64,000 nt of DNA from Platanthera guangdongensis (GCA_039583875.1 CM077157.1:79484346-79548345); one strand, 5' to 3'. Shown: positions 1 to 10,594, numbered from the stretch's first letter. The notes: generated by a model not told the origin, from the letters alone. Translations and numbers: made by a program.

Positions 1-511
1 GAGATGGTTTCCTTGGTGGACAAGGTTAGCTCCGCACGAGTTGGAGATGGTTACCTTGGTGCGCGGGAACGCTGCAGTACAAATGAGGGATTAGGGTGAT
101 TTTAGTCTTGGATTGTGATGTGCCAAGGCGTGGCTATGTCTCCGTGGTCGGCTGGCTATCCCGTGACATGTGCGTCATGTGTGGAGAGTGTCCCGGCGAG
201 ACTAGTCCCCTTCTGTGAGACTGACGAGAATGCCAATCTTGGGGCAAGCCGGGGCAATGAGGCCATGAGCGGGTGGGGTCCAGCAAGGCTTCTTAGAATT
301 GGTCAGTCTGTGTTTATTGGAATCCTGACATGAGACGTCAGAGCTTGCAGGCAAGCCCGGGGCTACGCCCACGAGTGGGTGGGGCCTTGGCAAGAATTCC
401 ATGTGGCGGCATGTGCGCCATTTGAGGGAGTGGTGTCTCCCTCATTGTTTGCGGCTTTATGCCAATGGGGAAATGTGAGTACCCAAATGATGTGATGTTG
501 TGCTAGATGCA
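1..511 (+). mobile_element. Tek1-a LTR, left part (interrupted by LARD-1)
   Basis: This stretch matches the later part of the Tek1-b 5' LTR from about 27652 to 28160. It is non-coding LTR sequence of a Tekay/Del-like Ty3/gypsy family. The window opens inside the LTR, so its TGTAACACCCC start is not seen. The LTR is broken at 511 by LARD-1 and resumes at 8475. The last five bases before the break (ATGCA, 507-511) pair with ATACA at 8475-8479, a five-base target duplication with one mismatch. Small ORFs here are chance frames. Confidence 0.88.
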
Positions 512-684
512 TGATGAATTGTAAATATACCTATTTTTGTGTACATTAATTTAGTTGTTTTCATTTATTTTTGTCGTTTTTACTTATTTTTATTCAATAA
601 AATGCTCCTATTTTTGTAAATATTATACTAACTTATTTTATTTTATTTTTCAGGAAAAAATGAAAATCTGCCAAAAAATTGACA

Positions 685-1140
685 TGTCACGCCCGTGACA
701 AATTGGTCACGCCCGTGACCATGGCGTGACACGTCAAAAACCGTGAAATCTGCAATTTTGAAGTGCAAAGCTTGACACGCCCGGGGTCACGCCCGTGTCA
801 CCCGACACGGGGCGTGACCACAGCCCGTGACACTCCACTCAACGATTTCATCTCGACGAGCGTCGAGTGTTGACACCAGCCGACACGCCCAGAGTCACGC
901 CCGTGACCTGGGGCGTGACCTTTCCAGCTAGCTCGGCAAGACCTGCCCGAAGACTTTCGGCGCGCACCGCGCCCAGATCCACCTGCTTGACACGCCCAGC
1001 ATCACGCCCGTGACCTGGGGCGTGACCACTGCGAGACCGACACGTGTCCAGCCTGAAGTCCACTTTCCCGTCAAATCGCCGGCCGCCTTCCAAATAGTAC
1101 TGTCACGCCCCCTGTCACGCCCGTGACCAAGGGCGTGACC
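685..1140 (+). promoter_or_regulatory. GTCACGCCCGTGAC palindrome array, LARD-1 5' LTR
   Basis: Interrupted palindromes of the form GTCACG-CC-CGTGAC recur about ten times, together with half-copies such as GGGCGTGACC. A 16-bp palindrome related to CTCGACGATCGTCGAG sits inside at about 853-868 (mutated here, perfect in the 3' LTR). The array ends about 20 bp before a TATA box, where an enhancer or U3 control block would lie. The role is inferred; the repeats and their place are seen directly. Confidence 0.8.
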
Positions 1141-1155
1141 CATGTAAATTTTTTC

Positions 1156-1162
1156 TATAAAT
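1156..1162 (+). promoter_or_regulatory. TATA box of LARD-1 5' LTR
   Basis: TATAAAT lies just after the palindrome array and is kept at 6338-6344 in the 3' LTR. It is a plausible core promoter that separates U3 from R. The start site is not shown by the sequence. Confidence 0.6.
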
Positions 1163-1746
1163 TCAGAGGTTCTGCTCTGGATTTCTGTTCCCCTTTTGGG
1201 TTCCATTTTGTAAGGGGAGGTGCTGCGTAGATGGATTTCCAACCTATGGAATGTGGTTTTCTCTTTCTCTCTCTCTTTTATTTTTGTACTAGCCTTGTAA
1301 TAGTTTTTTTTTTGACATAATAAAAATGTAGTTTTCTTTCTCATTTCTATGTTTTGGACTTCATCTATGCGCCCACCCTTTGCAATCTTATTTATTCCTT
1401 GTTTTAACTTCTATTTCCTTCTTTTGTAATGGGTGTGTGAGTGTATGAGTATAGCTTTCACTTTTATGTTTTCATTTTCTTACTTAGTTTTGTTAACTTA
1501 GGTTTTTATAGCTTTCTATCTCATTGTTATAAACCGTAAAATTGATTTCAAAGTGATTTTCATTTCTTTTAAGTTAGATTTTTCTTTTTAGGATGTAAAA
1601 CCTTTTCATTATTTTCAGTTTATTTTCACTTTTTAATCAGTTTTACGGAGTTATAGAAATGATTATATAGTTGTTTTAATTTTTCGCGCACTTTGATTTT
1701 CATCAAAAACTTTTTCCTCTTTTAATTTTTTCGTTCTCTTTTTATG

Positions 1747-1894
1747 CATTTCTACCGCATTCTAGCGGTAGAAATGTATTTGTTTTTATTTTTCGATCAC
1801 TTGCATTTCCTTTTTTATTTGCAAACCTTTCTTCCCGTTTAATTTTTATTTCCTCTTTTTATGCATTTCTACCGCATTTTAGCGGTAGAAATGC
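1747..1894 (+). repeat. Pair of perfect hairpins in LARD-1 5' LTR
   Basis: Hairpin one spans 1747-1776, with a 12-bp stem (CATTTCTACCGC) and 6-nt loop. Hairpin two spans 1863-1894, with a 13-bp stem (GCATTTCTACCGC) and a 6-nt loop. Both share the stem and sit about 116 bp apart. Copies in the 3' LTR are at 6928-6957 (one stem mismatch) and 7044-7075 (perfect). Confidence 0.88.
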
Positions 1895-2138
1895 AGTTGT
1901 TTTCAATTTTAGATAACTTAGTTTTTTTTACATTTTTTGTACTTGTGCATCTATTTCCGCCTACTCGTTAAGAGTTAAATGGCGCCTGCTTATTTTACTT
2001 TCAGTAGAGTGCGTGAGTTTGTAATTTTCCTTTTTTCCGCCTACTCACTTGAGTTTTTAATGGCTGGTTTTTATTTCAGTAGAGTGCGTGTGTTTTCATT
2101 TATGTCGAGAGAGAGTGTGCGTGCGTTGCATTTATTTT

Positions 2139-2296
2139 GTCCTACTTGTTTGAGTAGGACCCGTATTTATTTTCTCCTACTCATTTGATTAGGACTTGCG
2201 TGTGTGCGTTTTACCGCTTTATTTCTCCCGCCCACGCATTTGTGCCGGGACTCGCAATTTACTGCTTTCTTCAGTCCTACTCGTTTGAGTAGAACT
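2139..2296 (+). repeat. TTT-loop hairpin cluster, LARD-1 5' LTR
   Basis: Several short hairpins with stems such as TCCTACTC/GAGTAGGA and a TTT-type loop follow one another, often followed by CTTGC or CTCGC. One unit (2225-2250) has a different stem (TCCCG/CGGGA) with the same ATTTG loop region. The matching cluster in the 3' LTR is at about 7320-7477, where some stems are perfect that are imperfect here. Confidence 0.7.
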
Positions 2297-2898
2297 TGCA
2301 ATTTTCAGCTTTATTTTCCTGCTTTCATTTTATCGCTTTCATTTTCAGCTTTCTTTCCTGCTTTCTTTATTGCTTTCCTCGCAAGCCGTCCCCATTCCGA
2401 TGAGTGGCTAATCGTTCTTAGCCCTCGGCATCGAAGAGCATTGGGACAGATAAAATAGCTTAAAATAACTAAAGGTCTAATCTTTCTAATTAATTAAAAG
2501 TACTTAAGGTTTGCCCGGGGTTAACGACGCGTAGGACCACATATCGATGTGTGGGCCCTATTTCCGTTTTCCATATGCTCGCCAAGAGGCCGTGCGTATG
2601 GACAGATCACCCCTTGGCAAAGAGAGTTCCGCACTAACCCTCGAGAGAGGAGGCGCGCCAACTCTACCGGATTGGGTTCCCCACTCAATAGCGGGGTTCT
2701 TAGCGTAATGCGGGCGTTAAGAGGAATCCTTCGTCGGACGAGAGCCCGGTCGAATAGTCTTAGCGTTCAGGTGAGCGATAGCCCTATAGCTAGGTGAGCT
2801 CATTTTAGTGGAACCTCCACGTCCAAGTCTCCGCCTTAATTAATTAGAAATTTAGGAGCTCTTTTTATTTTAAGTCTATTTTAGTTCATTTGTTTTTT

Positions 2899-2935
2899 CG
2901 GTGCCATCGAGCTAAGCTCTTCATTGGCACCACCT
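2899..2935 (+). repeat. Nested hairpin GGTGCC...GGCACC
   Basis: An outer stem GGTGCC/GGCACC encloses an inner hairpin GAGCT-A-AGCTC. The 3' LTR keeps it at about 8080-8115 with one inner-flank change. It lies in the 3' part of the LTR, so it could be in the RNA leader. Confidence 0.6.
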
Positions 2936-3299
2936 TCTTGCTTTCTTTTTATGGCTTCCATTTTCTTTCTGTCATTTTCTGCATTTTATTATATATAAAT
3001 ATCCCGACAAGTATTATCGGAAAAATAATAGTCCCCTCCAGGGAAGAGTAGAAATAATCGAACGGGACCCGAGAACAATACGACCTCGATATTCCACCCG
3101 GAATATCCTGTACTACTCACGATAGGTGCACTTGCCTCCTTTCGTTAAAACTCGATCACACCTTTTTATATCCAAAATAAATAAATACGCGTGCCCCGTT
3201 TTCTTAAATAAATTCACTTCCGCCTTTTTCTCAAATAAAACCGCCGGGTCGCCGCGTGACCGTAAATAATTTTGGAGTTTTAACCCCACATCAAGTTTT

Positions 3300-3318
3300 T
3301 GGCGCCGTTGTCGGGGGA
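3300..3318 (+). other. LARD-1 primer-binding site (tRNA-Asp type)
   Basis: TGGCGCCGTTGTCGGGGGA begins seven bases after the LTR end. It complements the 3' end of plant tRNA-Asp (TGGCGCCGTTGCCGGGGA) with one internal mismatch and one extra G. This primer is characteristic of Athila/Tat-lineage elements, unlike the tRNA-Met sites of the other retroelements here. Confidence 0.85.
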
Positions 3319-5675
3319 TTTTCGGTTCGTTATTTTAAACCCTGGAAATCTATTAATTTTACCTATATATCTATTTATATATATATATATAAATATGGCC
3401 AATATAATATAATACTAATAATAATAATAATAAAAACTATAAAAAAAATATATTACAAATTTATAAAACAAAAAAAAATTGAAAAACTTATAAAACTAAA
3501 AAAAAAAAAATTTTGCAAAACCTTAAAACCTTAAAAAAAAAACTATAAAACTCAAAACAAAATAAAACACAAACAAAAAAACAAAAAAAAACAAACAAAA
3601 TGAAAAATGAAAAACTTAAAAATATATTTTCCTTATGAAAAAAAAAAACAAAAAAATTAATAATTTGATTTTAAACAAAAAAAAACAAACCCAAAAAAAA
3701 AAAGTAAGTATATATTTTGTTTAATTTAATTTAACTTATTTTATTTTGATTCGGCGCGGTGCTCACTCTTGTGCGCGCTAGGGGATCACATTTTTATCAC
3801 ACAGTGGTCGCTAAGGCCTTAGCTCCCTCCGACTCCCCCACGCACATTCCCCCCCTACCGCCCGCGATCTTTAGGCCGAGTTTATCTTTTTTGTTTTTTC
3901 TGTTATCTTTTTGCTTTTTCTTTTAAATAATGCAGGGTTTCAACCTGGGCCTCCCGCGCTCGTCTTAGGGAAGCTCCTACCCTCCCTTTTTCTTTTTTGT
4001 ACTTCTTTTATTTTGTATATTATCGTTCCGCATACTTAGACTGCAACATTGGGGACAATGTTGGGTTTAAGTATGGGGGTGTTTTCCTATACTGCTTTTT
4101 TTTTATTTTGTACTCATCAAAACTAAAAAAAAATATTTGCAAAACTTAAAATCTAAAAAAATTTTCCTTGTTTTTATTATCATAAAACTTCCAAAAAAAA
4201 AAAATTCATAAAACTCAAAAAATTCAAAAAATCTTTTTACTTCGTAAATATTTTTTGTAAAAAAATTCTCTTTCCCCCTCTTCTTCTCTTTTTTGTAAAA
4301 ACTTGCGTCTTGCCTGCCCGCGACGGTCGACTCATCGAACCAACCATTCAAATAAGAGTCTGTTCGCGGGGCCGCAATCGAGTTTTTACTTTGCTTTTTT
4401 GTAAAAATCTCTCTTTCCCCCTATCTTCTTTGTAAATAACTCTTCTTTCTCTCCTCATTCTTGTAAATAATTTATCCTCAAAAACTAAAAATAAAAAAAA
4501 AATTTGAAAATCCAAAAACCCTAAAAAACTAAAAAGTCTAAAAAATCCTAAAAAGATAATAATTAAAACACAAAAAAAAATGATAAAACTCTAAAAAATC
4601 CAAAAAAAAATGTTTTGTTAAATTATGTAACAAAATAATTCGAATATACCATATCTTAACCCTTTTTGCTTTCCAAAAATCTAGTTTCGAGTTAATTTAT
4701 ATGCGAATTTTAGTTATTCTTTGCTTACTATTCGATTATTAATTAAAGTTTGATAGATTTAAGTGTCTGGGGTTAAGATTTAAAGAATTTTTTATGTCTT
4801 TTCCTTATAATAGGGAACTTGTTTTTCACCACCACTTCTAATTTTATAAATAGAAGCTCATTTTTTATGTTAGAAAATAACATCCATGGATTTCAATTAT
4901 TTCTACTTCATGCTTTTAGAAACATTGGAACGTTCATTTTAAAAAGGTTGCTCTCAAAACTTTTTTATTAAAATATAGTTTTCTTTTTGAAAAAAATAAA
5001 CCCACTTCCTTTTTTTTCATGTCTTACTTTGACATGATTACCCCCTATCCCTTAAAAGATCTTATGTCAATGGGAATAAGATTTCGTTCCGTAAACATAG
5101 TCACCCAATAATTTAAAAAGATTATATATGGAGTAAGAGAATAAAATTCATTACTCCTACAAATATACATTGGGTTAATTTTATTCTTATGAAGTTGAAA
5201 AAACAAAAATCATATTAGGAAAATAAGATTTCGTTTTCCTAATAATCCAAAAAGAAAAAAAAATGGAGGTTCAAGAAAAAATTACCTCACCTCAATATCC
5301 AAGCCTTCTTCATAAACCACCAAACCACTTATCTCATTTCAATGATTCTAGACTTAATTTAAATTTTTTTTTGAGTGCAAAATTTTTAAATTGCATTATT
5401 TCCTTTAACTTCTTTTAAGCTAAAGTTTTTTGTATAAATCCAATCCATCTTTGTTAAACTAACAAAAATAAATTTTTGCTTTCTATTTTATTTTTTCTAG
5501 AAGTCTTTTTGAAACTCTTCCTCTATTCATAACATTTCATAAATTAGGATTTAATTCTTTAACCCCGGATGTTTATTTTGATCTTCCTTTTAATTAATTC
5601 AAGCGGTAGCTAAACTTAGGATCTCTTTTATTCCTTATAAGTTCATCTCCAACTTTTGCTCTGGAATAGCAAAAG
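3319..5675 (+). mobile_element. LARD-1 interior, non-coding
   Basis: There is no gag or pol similarity in any frame. The region holds long A-rich tracts (about 3400-3710 and 4480-4620), a GC-rich island at about 3745-3980, and T-rich pyrimidine tracts. A polypurine-like block with an AACATT-GGGGAC-AATGTT hairpin lies at 4045-4082. From about 4660 to 5660 the sequence is AT-rich with nothing recognisable. Confidence 0.75.
4045..4082 (+). other. Internal polypurine-like block of LARD-1
   Basis: The AACATTGGGGACAATGTT hairpin is followed by TTTAAGTATGGGGGTG. The last part nearly repeats the true polypurine tract at 5676-5693 (TTAAGTATGGGGGTAT). This block is typical of the region after pol in Athila/Tat elements, so it may be a second plus-strand primer or a relic of an older element end. 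Confidence 0.6.
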
Positions 5676-5693
5676 CTTAAGTATGGGGGTATT
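5676..5693 (+). other. LARD-1 polypurine tract
   Basis: The purine-rich AAGTATGGGGGTATT ends directly at the TGATG start of the 3' LTR. It is the expected plus-strand primer for reverse transcription. Confidence 0.8.
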
Positions 5694-8474
5694 TGATGAA
5701 TTGTAAATATACCTATTTTTGTGTACATTAATTTAGTTGTTTTCATTTATTTTTGTCGTTTTTACTTATTTTTATTCAATAAAATGCTCCTATTTTTGTA
5801 AATATTATACTAACTTATTTTATTTTATTTTTCAGGAAAAAATGAAAATCTGCCAAAAAATTGACATGTCACGCCCGTGACAAATTGGTCATGCCCGTGA
5901 CCATGGCGTGACACGTCAAAAACCGTGAAATCTGCAATTTTGAAGTGCAAAGCTTGACACGTCCGGGGTCACGCCCGTGTCACCCGACACGGGGCGTGAC
6001 CACAGCCCGTGACACTCCACTCTATGATTTCATCTCGACGATCGTCGAGTGTCGACACCAGCCGACACGCCTAGAGTCACGCCCGTGACCTGGGGCGTGA
6101 CCTTTCCAGCTAGCCCGACAAGACCTGCCCGAAGACTTTCGGCGCGCACCGCGCCCAGATCCACCTGCTTGACACGCCCAGCGTCACGCCCGTGACCTGG
6201 GGCGTGACCACTGCGAGACCGACACGTGTCCAGCCCGAAGTCCACTTTCCCGTCAAATCGCCGGCCGCCTTCCAAATAGTACTGTCACGCCCCCTGTCAC
6301 GCCCGTGACCAAGGGCGTGACCCATGTAAATTTTTTCTATAAATTCAGAGGTTCTGCTCTGGATTTCTGTTCCCCTTTTGGGTTCCATTTTGTAAGGGGA
6401 GGTGCTGCGTAGATGGATTTCCAACCTATGGAATGGGGTTTTCTCTTTCTCTCTCTCTTTTATTTTTGTACTAGCCTTGTAATAGTTTTTTTTGACATAA
6501 TAAAAATGTAGTTTTCTTTCTCATTTCTATGTTTTGGACTTCATCTATGCGCCCACCCTTTGCAATCTTATTTATTCCTTGTTTTAACTTCTATTTCCTT
6601 CTTTTGTAATGGGTGTGTGAGTGTATGAGTATAGTTTTCACTTTTATGTTTTCATTTTCTTACTTAGTTTTGTTAACTTAGGTTTTTATAGCTTTCTATC
6701 TCATTGTTATAAACCCGTAAAATTGATATCAAAGTGATTTTCATTTCTTTTAAGTTAGATTTTTCTTTTTAGGATGTAAAACCTTTTCATTATTTTCAGT
6801 TTATTTTCACTTTTTAATCAGTTTTACGGAGTTATAGAAATGATTATATAGTTGTTTTAATTTTTCGCGCACTTTGATTTTCATCAAAAACTTTTTCCTC
6901 TTTTAATTTTTTCGTTCTCTTTTTATGCATTTCTACCGCATTCTAGCGGTAAAAATGTATTTGTTTTTATTTTTCGATCACTTGCATTTCTTTTTTTATT
7001 TGCAAACCTTTCTTCCCGTTTAATTTTTTTTTCCTCTTTTTATGCATTTCTACCGCATTTTAGCGGTAGAAATGCAGTTGTTTTCAATTTTAGATAACTT
7101 AGTTTTTTTTAGATTTTTTGTACTTGTGCATCTATTTCCGCCTACTCGTTAAGAGTTAAATGGCGCCTGCTTATTTTACTTTCAGTAGAGTGCGTGAGTT
7201 TGTAATTTTCCTTTTTTCTGCCTACTCACTTGAGTTTTTAATGGCTGGTTTTTATTTCAGTAGAGTGCGTGTGTTTTCATTTATGTCGAGAGAGAGTGTG
7301 CGTCCGTTACATTTATTTTGTAATACTCGTTTGAGTAGGACCCGTATTTATTTTCTCCTACTCATTTGAGTAGGACTTGCGTGTGTGCGTTTTACCGCTT
7401 TCTTTCTCCCGCCCACGCATTTGCGCCGGGACTCGCAATTTACTGCTTTCTTCAGTCCTACTCGTTTGAGTAGGACTTGCAATTTTCAGCTTTATTTTCC
7501 TGCTTTCATTTTATTGCTTTCATTTTCAGCTTTCTTTCCTGCTTTCTTTATTGCTTTCCTCGCAAGCCGTCCCCATTCCGATGAGTGGCTAATCGTTCTT
7601 AGCCCTCGGCATCGAAGAGCATTGGGACAGATAAAATAGCTTAAAATAACTAAAGGTCTAATCTTTCTAATTAATTAAAAGTACTTAAGGTTTGCCCGGG
7701 GTTAACGACGCGTAGGACCACATATCGATGTGTGGGCCCTATTTCTGTTTTCCATACGCTCGCCAAGAGGCCGTGCGTATGGACAGATCACCCCTTGGCA
7801 AAGAGAGTTCCGCACTAACCCTCGAGAGAGGAGGCGCGCCAACTCTACCGGATTGGGTTCCCCACCCAATAGCGGGGTTCTTAGCGTAATGCGGGCGTTA
7901 AGAGGAATCCTTCGTCAGACGAGAGCCCGGTCGAATAGTCTTAGCGTTCAGGTGAGCGATAGCCCTATAGCTAGGTGAGCTCATTTTAGTGGAACCTCCA
8001 CGGCCAAGTCTCCGCCTTAATTAATTAGAAATTTAGGAGCTCTTTTTATTTAAAGTCTATTTTAGTTCATTTGTTTTTTCGGTGCCATCGAGCTAAGCTC
8101 TTCATCGGCACCACCTTCTTGCTTTCTTTTTATGGCTTCCATTTTCTTTCTGTCATTTTCTGCATTTTATTATATATAAATATCCCGACAAGGATTATCG
8201 GTAAAATAATAGTCCCCTCCAGGGAAGAGTAGAAATAATCGAACGGGACCCGAGAACAATACGACCTCGATATTCCACCCGGAATATCCTGTACTACTCA
8301 CGATAGGTGCACTTGCCTCCTTTCGTTAAAACTCGATCACACCTTTTTATATCCAAAATAAATAAATACGCGCGCCCCGTTTTCTTAAATAAATTCACTT
8401 CCGCCTTTTTCTCAAATAAAACCGTCGGGTCGCCGCGTGACCGTAAATAATTTTGGAGTTTTAACCCCACATCA
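5694..8474 (+). repeat. LARD-1 3' LTR
   Basis: This LTR begins TGATG, ends CATCA and is nearly identical to the 5' LTR. The palindrome array is at about 5866-6310, the TATA box at 6338-6344, and hairpins at 6928-6957 and 7044-7075. At 6033-6051 it carries TCTCGACGATCGTCGAGTG, a perfect palindrome core also found in both LTRs of Tek2-b. Confidence 0.92.
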
Positions 8475-9147
8475 ATACATACGCAGTAGGGTGCCTTGGG
8501 CGAAGCCCGAGTATTGCATACATGTTGCATAGTAGGCCCTTTTATTACATGCTCAACCAGTAGAGAAAGTGTTTGATGATTGAGACATCCAATCCTGTTT
8601 TAATGCTTTTCTATTTATAGATGTTTATATTGCATACGAAGTGCTGACTTGCAGTTTGGAGGGTTCCCCGGGGTCCGTTAGGGGCGGCCGGGAGGAGATG
8701 TGTGGTTACACAGTTTGAGGTCAGCCTTTGCTGACCCACGTTACTAATAAATTTTACAGGGCAAGGATCGCATGCAGAAGCTAGCACGCCGGCCAGAAAG
8801 GCCTAAGCCCCATGAAGTGTTTTTCCCTCTTTTGTAGCACTACAGTTATGATGATGTTTGTTTGAGACTATTTTGTCCGGCTTGCATGCCGAGGTAGACT
8901 AGGAGTGCTGAGCACATTCATGTTTGATGTACTATTTGTTTTGGACACTTGATGTAAGGCCATAAGGCCATTTGTTTACTTTTTGGTGGTGGATAACTTC
9001 TAGTCCTGTCCTGTTTCCGCTGTGTTGTGCAAAGAGTTTTGAGTGTGGGTAGCTATATCAACTTTTAATACTAAAGCTGTGGCGTCCGTATGTTGTGGGG
9101 ACCCGGCCGGACCCATATTATACGTTCATTACAAGGGAGGTGTTACA
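8475..9147 (+). mobile_element. Tek1-a LTR, right part
   Basis: After the ATACA target copy (8475-8479), the LTR continues as in Tek1-b (28165-28834) and ends GGAGGTGTTACA at 9147. It includes the GGTCAGC-CTTT-GCTGACC hairpin (8719-8736). The next bases (ATGAT, 9148-9152) begin mid-gene in a Tek2 pol frame, not in a primer site. So this LTR most likely inserted into Tek2-a; the other half of the target lies off the window. Confidence 0.85.
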
Positions 9148-10594
9148 ATGATAGAGGCTCTGGATGAGTCAAATTCCGAATTCATTGTGGAGGACGGATT
9201 GCTTTGGAAAGACGGTCGTCTGTGCGTCCCTTGTGTGGGTAATTTGCGGGTGGAGTTGTTGTACGAGGCACACCATACCAAGTACTCGATTCACCCGGGG
9301 AGCACGAAGATGTACCACGATGTCAAGAAACTGTTTTGGTGGCCGGGTTTGAAGAAAGATGTGGCGCTCTGCGTAGCGAAGTGCCAAATTTGCGCCTTGG
9401 TGAAGGCGGAGTGCTAAAAGCCGGGAGGATTTCTTAAGTCCTTGCCTATTCCGGAGTGGAAATTTGACGACATCTCTATGGACTTTGTGCACGGTTTGCC
9501 AAGGTCGCAAAAGGGGAACGACGTCATTTGGGTGGTTGTTGATCGGCTAACAAAGGTGTCACATTTTATTCCGCATAGCCAGGATGATCCGGTGGAGAAG
9601 TTGGCAAAACTTTATGTAGATAACATAGTACGGCTTCATGGTGTGCCCCGCAGCATCGTAAGTGACCGAGATGGGTGGTTCACGTCCAATGATTGGAGGC
9701 TAGTGCAACAAATATTGGGGACAAAGTTGAAATTCAGCACAACCTTCCATCCGCAAACGGATGGGCAGACCGAGAGGGTCAATAGAACTATAGAAGACAT
9801 GCTCCACATGTGTGTCTTGGATTTTGGGAAGCAATGGGAAGACCACCATTATTTGGTAGAGTTCGCATACAACAACAGCTACCAAGCAAGTATTCAAATG
9901 GCGCCCTTCGAGGCCCTATATGATAGAAAATGTCGCACGTTGTTGTCTTGGTTAGAAACGGGTGAGTCAAAGTTGTATAAGCAATTAGAAGTAGAGGATG
10001 CTACTTCTTTGGTGAGAACCATTCGGGAGAGGTTACTTATCGTTCAGGACCGACAAGCGAAGTACTATAATGCCAAGCACAGGAACGTGGAGTTCGCTGT
10101 GGGCGACTATGTGTACTTAAAGATCAAGCCGTTCAAGGGTGTCTCGCGGGTGCGGCGATTGAAAAAGCTAAGCCCGAGGTACCTTGGGCCGTTTGAGGTT
10201 CTGGAGCGAGTTGGTGAAGCAGCCTATCGGTTGACGCTTTCAGTGGAGCTTGGTGGATTACATGATGTATTCCATATTTCGGTGCTTCGGAAGGCGGTGC
10301 AAGAGCCTTCGCAAGTGATCGCGGTTGATCAAGTGCCGGTGGATAGTGGGCTGACGACAAAGGTCAAGCCCGTGCAGATTGAGGACTCGGAGGTCAAGTG
10401 GCTACGCAATAAAGAGATCAGGATGGTCAAGGTCCGGTGGGACAATTGCGGTCGTGAGGAGCTCTCTTGGGAGCGAGATTAGACCATGCTTGACGAGTAT
10501 CCGGAGTTATTCCGCTCAGGTACAAATTTTGGTTTTGTACAAGTCTTTCCTTTATATAATTTCGTGGACGAAATTCTTTTAATAGGGGGAGAGT
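9148..10594 (+). pseudogene. Tek2-a integrase and chromodomain fragment
   Basis: This is the 3' part of a Ty3/gypsy polyprotein. It begins inside the RNase H/integrase linker and holds the integrase zinc finger (HHTKYS...CQIC, about 9270-9395). The catalytic core follows, with D at MDFVHG (about 9480), D in SDRDG (about 9662) and E in [10 protein letters not shown] (about 9770). A chromodomain of the [17 protein letters not shown] type ends it. Two nonsense codons break it: TAA at 9415-9417 (CAA in Tek2-b) and TAG at 10480-10482 (CAG in Tek2-b). Both are C-to-T changes. RT and gag would lie left of the inserted Tek1-a LTR, outside the window. A polypurine tract (10584-10594) precedes the LTR. 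Confidence 0.92.

Larger units (their letters stand above)
512..3293 (+). repeat. LARD-1 5' LTR
   Basis: This 2,782-bp LTR is bounded by TGATG and CATCA and aligns along its length with 5694-8474 (2,781 bp). In order it contains a GC-rich palindrome array, a TATA box, T-rich sequence with two perfect hairpins, a group of TTT-loop hairpins, and a GC-richer 3' part from about 2380. No long ORF is present. The ORF-like frames inside the palindrome array result from its repetitive GC-rich make-up. Confidence 0.92.
512..8474 (+). mobile_element. LARD-1, long-LTR non-coding retrotransposon
   Basis: The element has two nearly identical LTRs (512-3293 and 5694-8474), each starting TGATG and ending CATCA, around a 2.4-kb interior. 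A primer-binding site complementary to the 3' end of plant tRNA-Asp follows the 5' LTR, and a polypurine tract precedes the 3' LTR. The interior has no gag or pol frame; it is AT-rich with long A runs. Long LTRs with a non-coding interior fit the large retrotransposon derivative type, and the tRNA-Asp primer points to Athila/Tat-like parents. It must use proteins of another element. Near-identity of the LTRs means recent insertion. Confidence 0.9.

Noticed and set aside
1979..2797. Three small frames in the LARD-1 LTR (1979-2188, 2204-2458, 2549-2797; repeated at 7160-7978)
   Set aside because: Conserved only because the LTRs are recent twins. They overlap hairpins and show no domain.
3256..3534. 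Lys/Ile-rich frame in LARD-1
   Set aside because: It crosses the LTR end and primer site into A-rich sequence and is low complexity.
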